In this document: positions 63,639 through 64,000 of the stretch, piece after piece
How the letters are laid out: each line of letters opens with the position of its first letter
Numbering within the stretch: the stretch's first letter is position 1
Source of the DNA: Micromonospora ureilytica
GTDB lineage: Bacteria; Actinomycetota; Actinomycetes; Mycobacteriales; Micromonosporaceae
DNA: 64,000 bases
Direction of reading: 5' to 3'
NCBI RefSeq assembly: GCF_015751765.1
Contig: NZ_JADOTX010000001.1
Location: 2,604,001-2,668,000, forward strand
Translations under genes and position numbers: made by a program
The notes under the pieces: model-generated
Database searches by the model: none
What the model saw: the letters and a program-made list of their open reading frames with translations, nothing else
Told to the model about the DNA's origin: nothing

Positions 63639-64000
63639 ATGCGGGTGGGTGAGTTGGCACGACGGACCGGGACCACGGTCCGGGCCTTGCGGTACTACGA
63701 GTCGGCCGGGCTGGTCGTGCCCCGACGGTTGAGCAACGGCTACCGAGAGTACGACCCGATCGCGGAGCGGCTGGTGGCCCAGATCCGCGAGCTGATGGCG
63801 CTCGGCCTCACCGTCGAGGAGACCCGCCCGTTCGTCGAGTCGATCGCCGGTGGTTCCGACGACACCGACGTGTGCGCGGCGGCGGTGGCCACGTACCGCA
63901 GCACCATCACCAATCTCCAGGAACGGATCGGCAAGTTGACGGCCCAGCGGGAGGCGCTGGACGCGCGCCTCGACGCGGCCGCGACCCAGGTCGTACCCGG
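63639..64000 (+). CDS. MerR-family regulator, N-terminal part (runs off the window)
   Basis: The first ~120 residues of a rightward gene. MerR HTH RVGELARRTGTTVRALRYYE, wing PRRLSNGYREYDPIAERLVA, and a long helix from ~85 (STITNLQERIGKLTAQREAL) that forms the antiparallel coiled coil. One Cys (VCAAAVATY) is present; the effector end is outside the window. Self-regulation is indicated by the operator directly upstream. Confidence 0.9.
   Translation, partial: MRVGELARRTGTTVRALRYYESAGLVVPRRLSNGYREYDPIAERLVAQIRELMALGLTVEETRPFVESIAGGSDDTDVCAAAVATYRSTITNLQERIGKLTAQREALDARLDAAATQVVP

Overview
High-GC actinomycete chromosome. About 72% GC, strong third-position G/C, frequent GTG starts, WhiJ/DUF397 regulatory pairs, an ESX EccB protein and PASTA-less Ser/Thr kinase, DUF5753 and DUF4291 families point to Micromonosporaceae, most likely Micromonospora (inference; no rRNA or marker phylogeny is in the window). 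I see no tRNA, rRNA, CRISPR array, prophage or PKS/NRPS cluster.

Layout. 1-9600: start of rtcB, a WYL regulator, a secreted ThuA-lectin protein, a radical-SAM SPL homologue, a VanX-like lipoprotein, a LacI regulator, a secreted cyclophilin and a D,D-carboxypeptidase. 8869-12059: a divergent pair of a two-HTH MerR regulator and a DrrC-type UvrA paralogue. 12650-14730: a low-coding island with GC-rich tandem repeats, long hairpins and three evenly spaced GGAAT-N18-GTT promoter-like boxes pointing at a secreted SLT-like protein. 14728-21000: two-component system, DedA, nitrilase-like, DinB-like, histidine phosphatase, Ser/Thr kinase. 21039-25600: a LacI gene with twin operators and a coupled mini-gene, then two XRE/DUF397 pairs on either side of a GGDEF protein. 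26184-30520: APH-like kinase, orphan MazF-like protein, two NUDIX enzymes, a serpin, DUF2267.

30572-37162 is a divergent carbohydrate-uptake and catabolism locus: glycosidase, TIM-barrel isomerase and medium-chain dehydrogenase to the left (each overlapping the next), substrate-binding protein and two permeases to the right, with palindromes between. It has no ATPase, so a shared MsiK-type ATPase is expected. 37217-46900 holds a methyltransferase, an orphan EccB, a spermidine-synthase-fold protein, an acyl-CoA dehydrogenase, a lone TnpB element with its right end beside a truncated gene, and several metabolic singletons. 46916-57100 has regulator-target pairs (ArsR/MFS, MarR beside an F420-type oxidoreductase-hemerythrin fusion, HxlR/NmrA-type reductase), a Tat-exported PHP phosphoesterase, an AraC regulator and a voltage-gated channel.

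58298-61520 is the most unusual piece: three start/stop-coupled genes encoding an acyl-CoA-dehydrogenase-fold protein that appears to lack the catalytic Glu motif, a PhnD-like binding-fold protein with no export signal, and a TusA-like/di-iron ferritin-like fusion, followed by a DksA/TraR-type zinc-finger protein. I know of no described pathway with this composition. The window ends with enolase and a probably leaderless, self-regulated MerR gene; two long inverted repeats lie just downstream of enolase.
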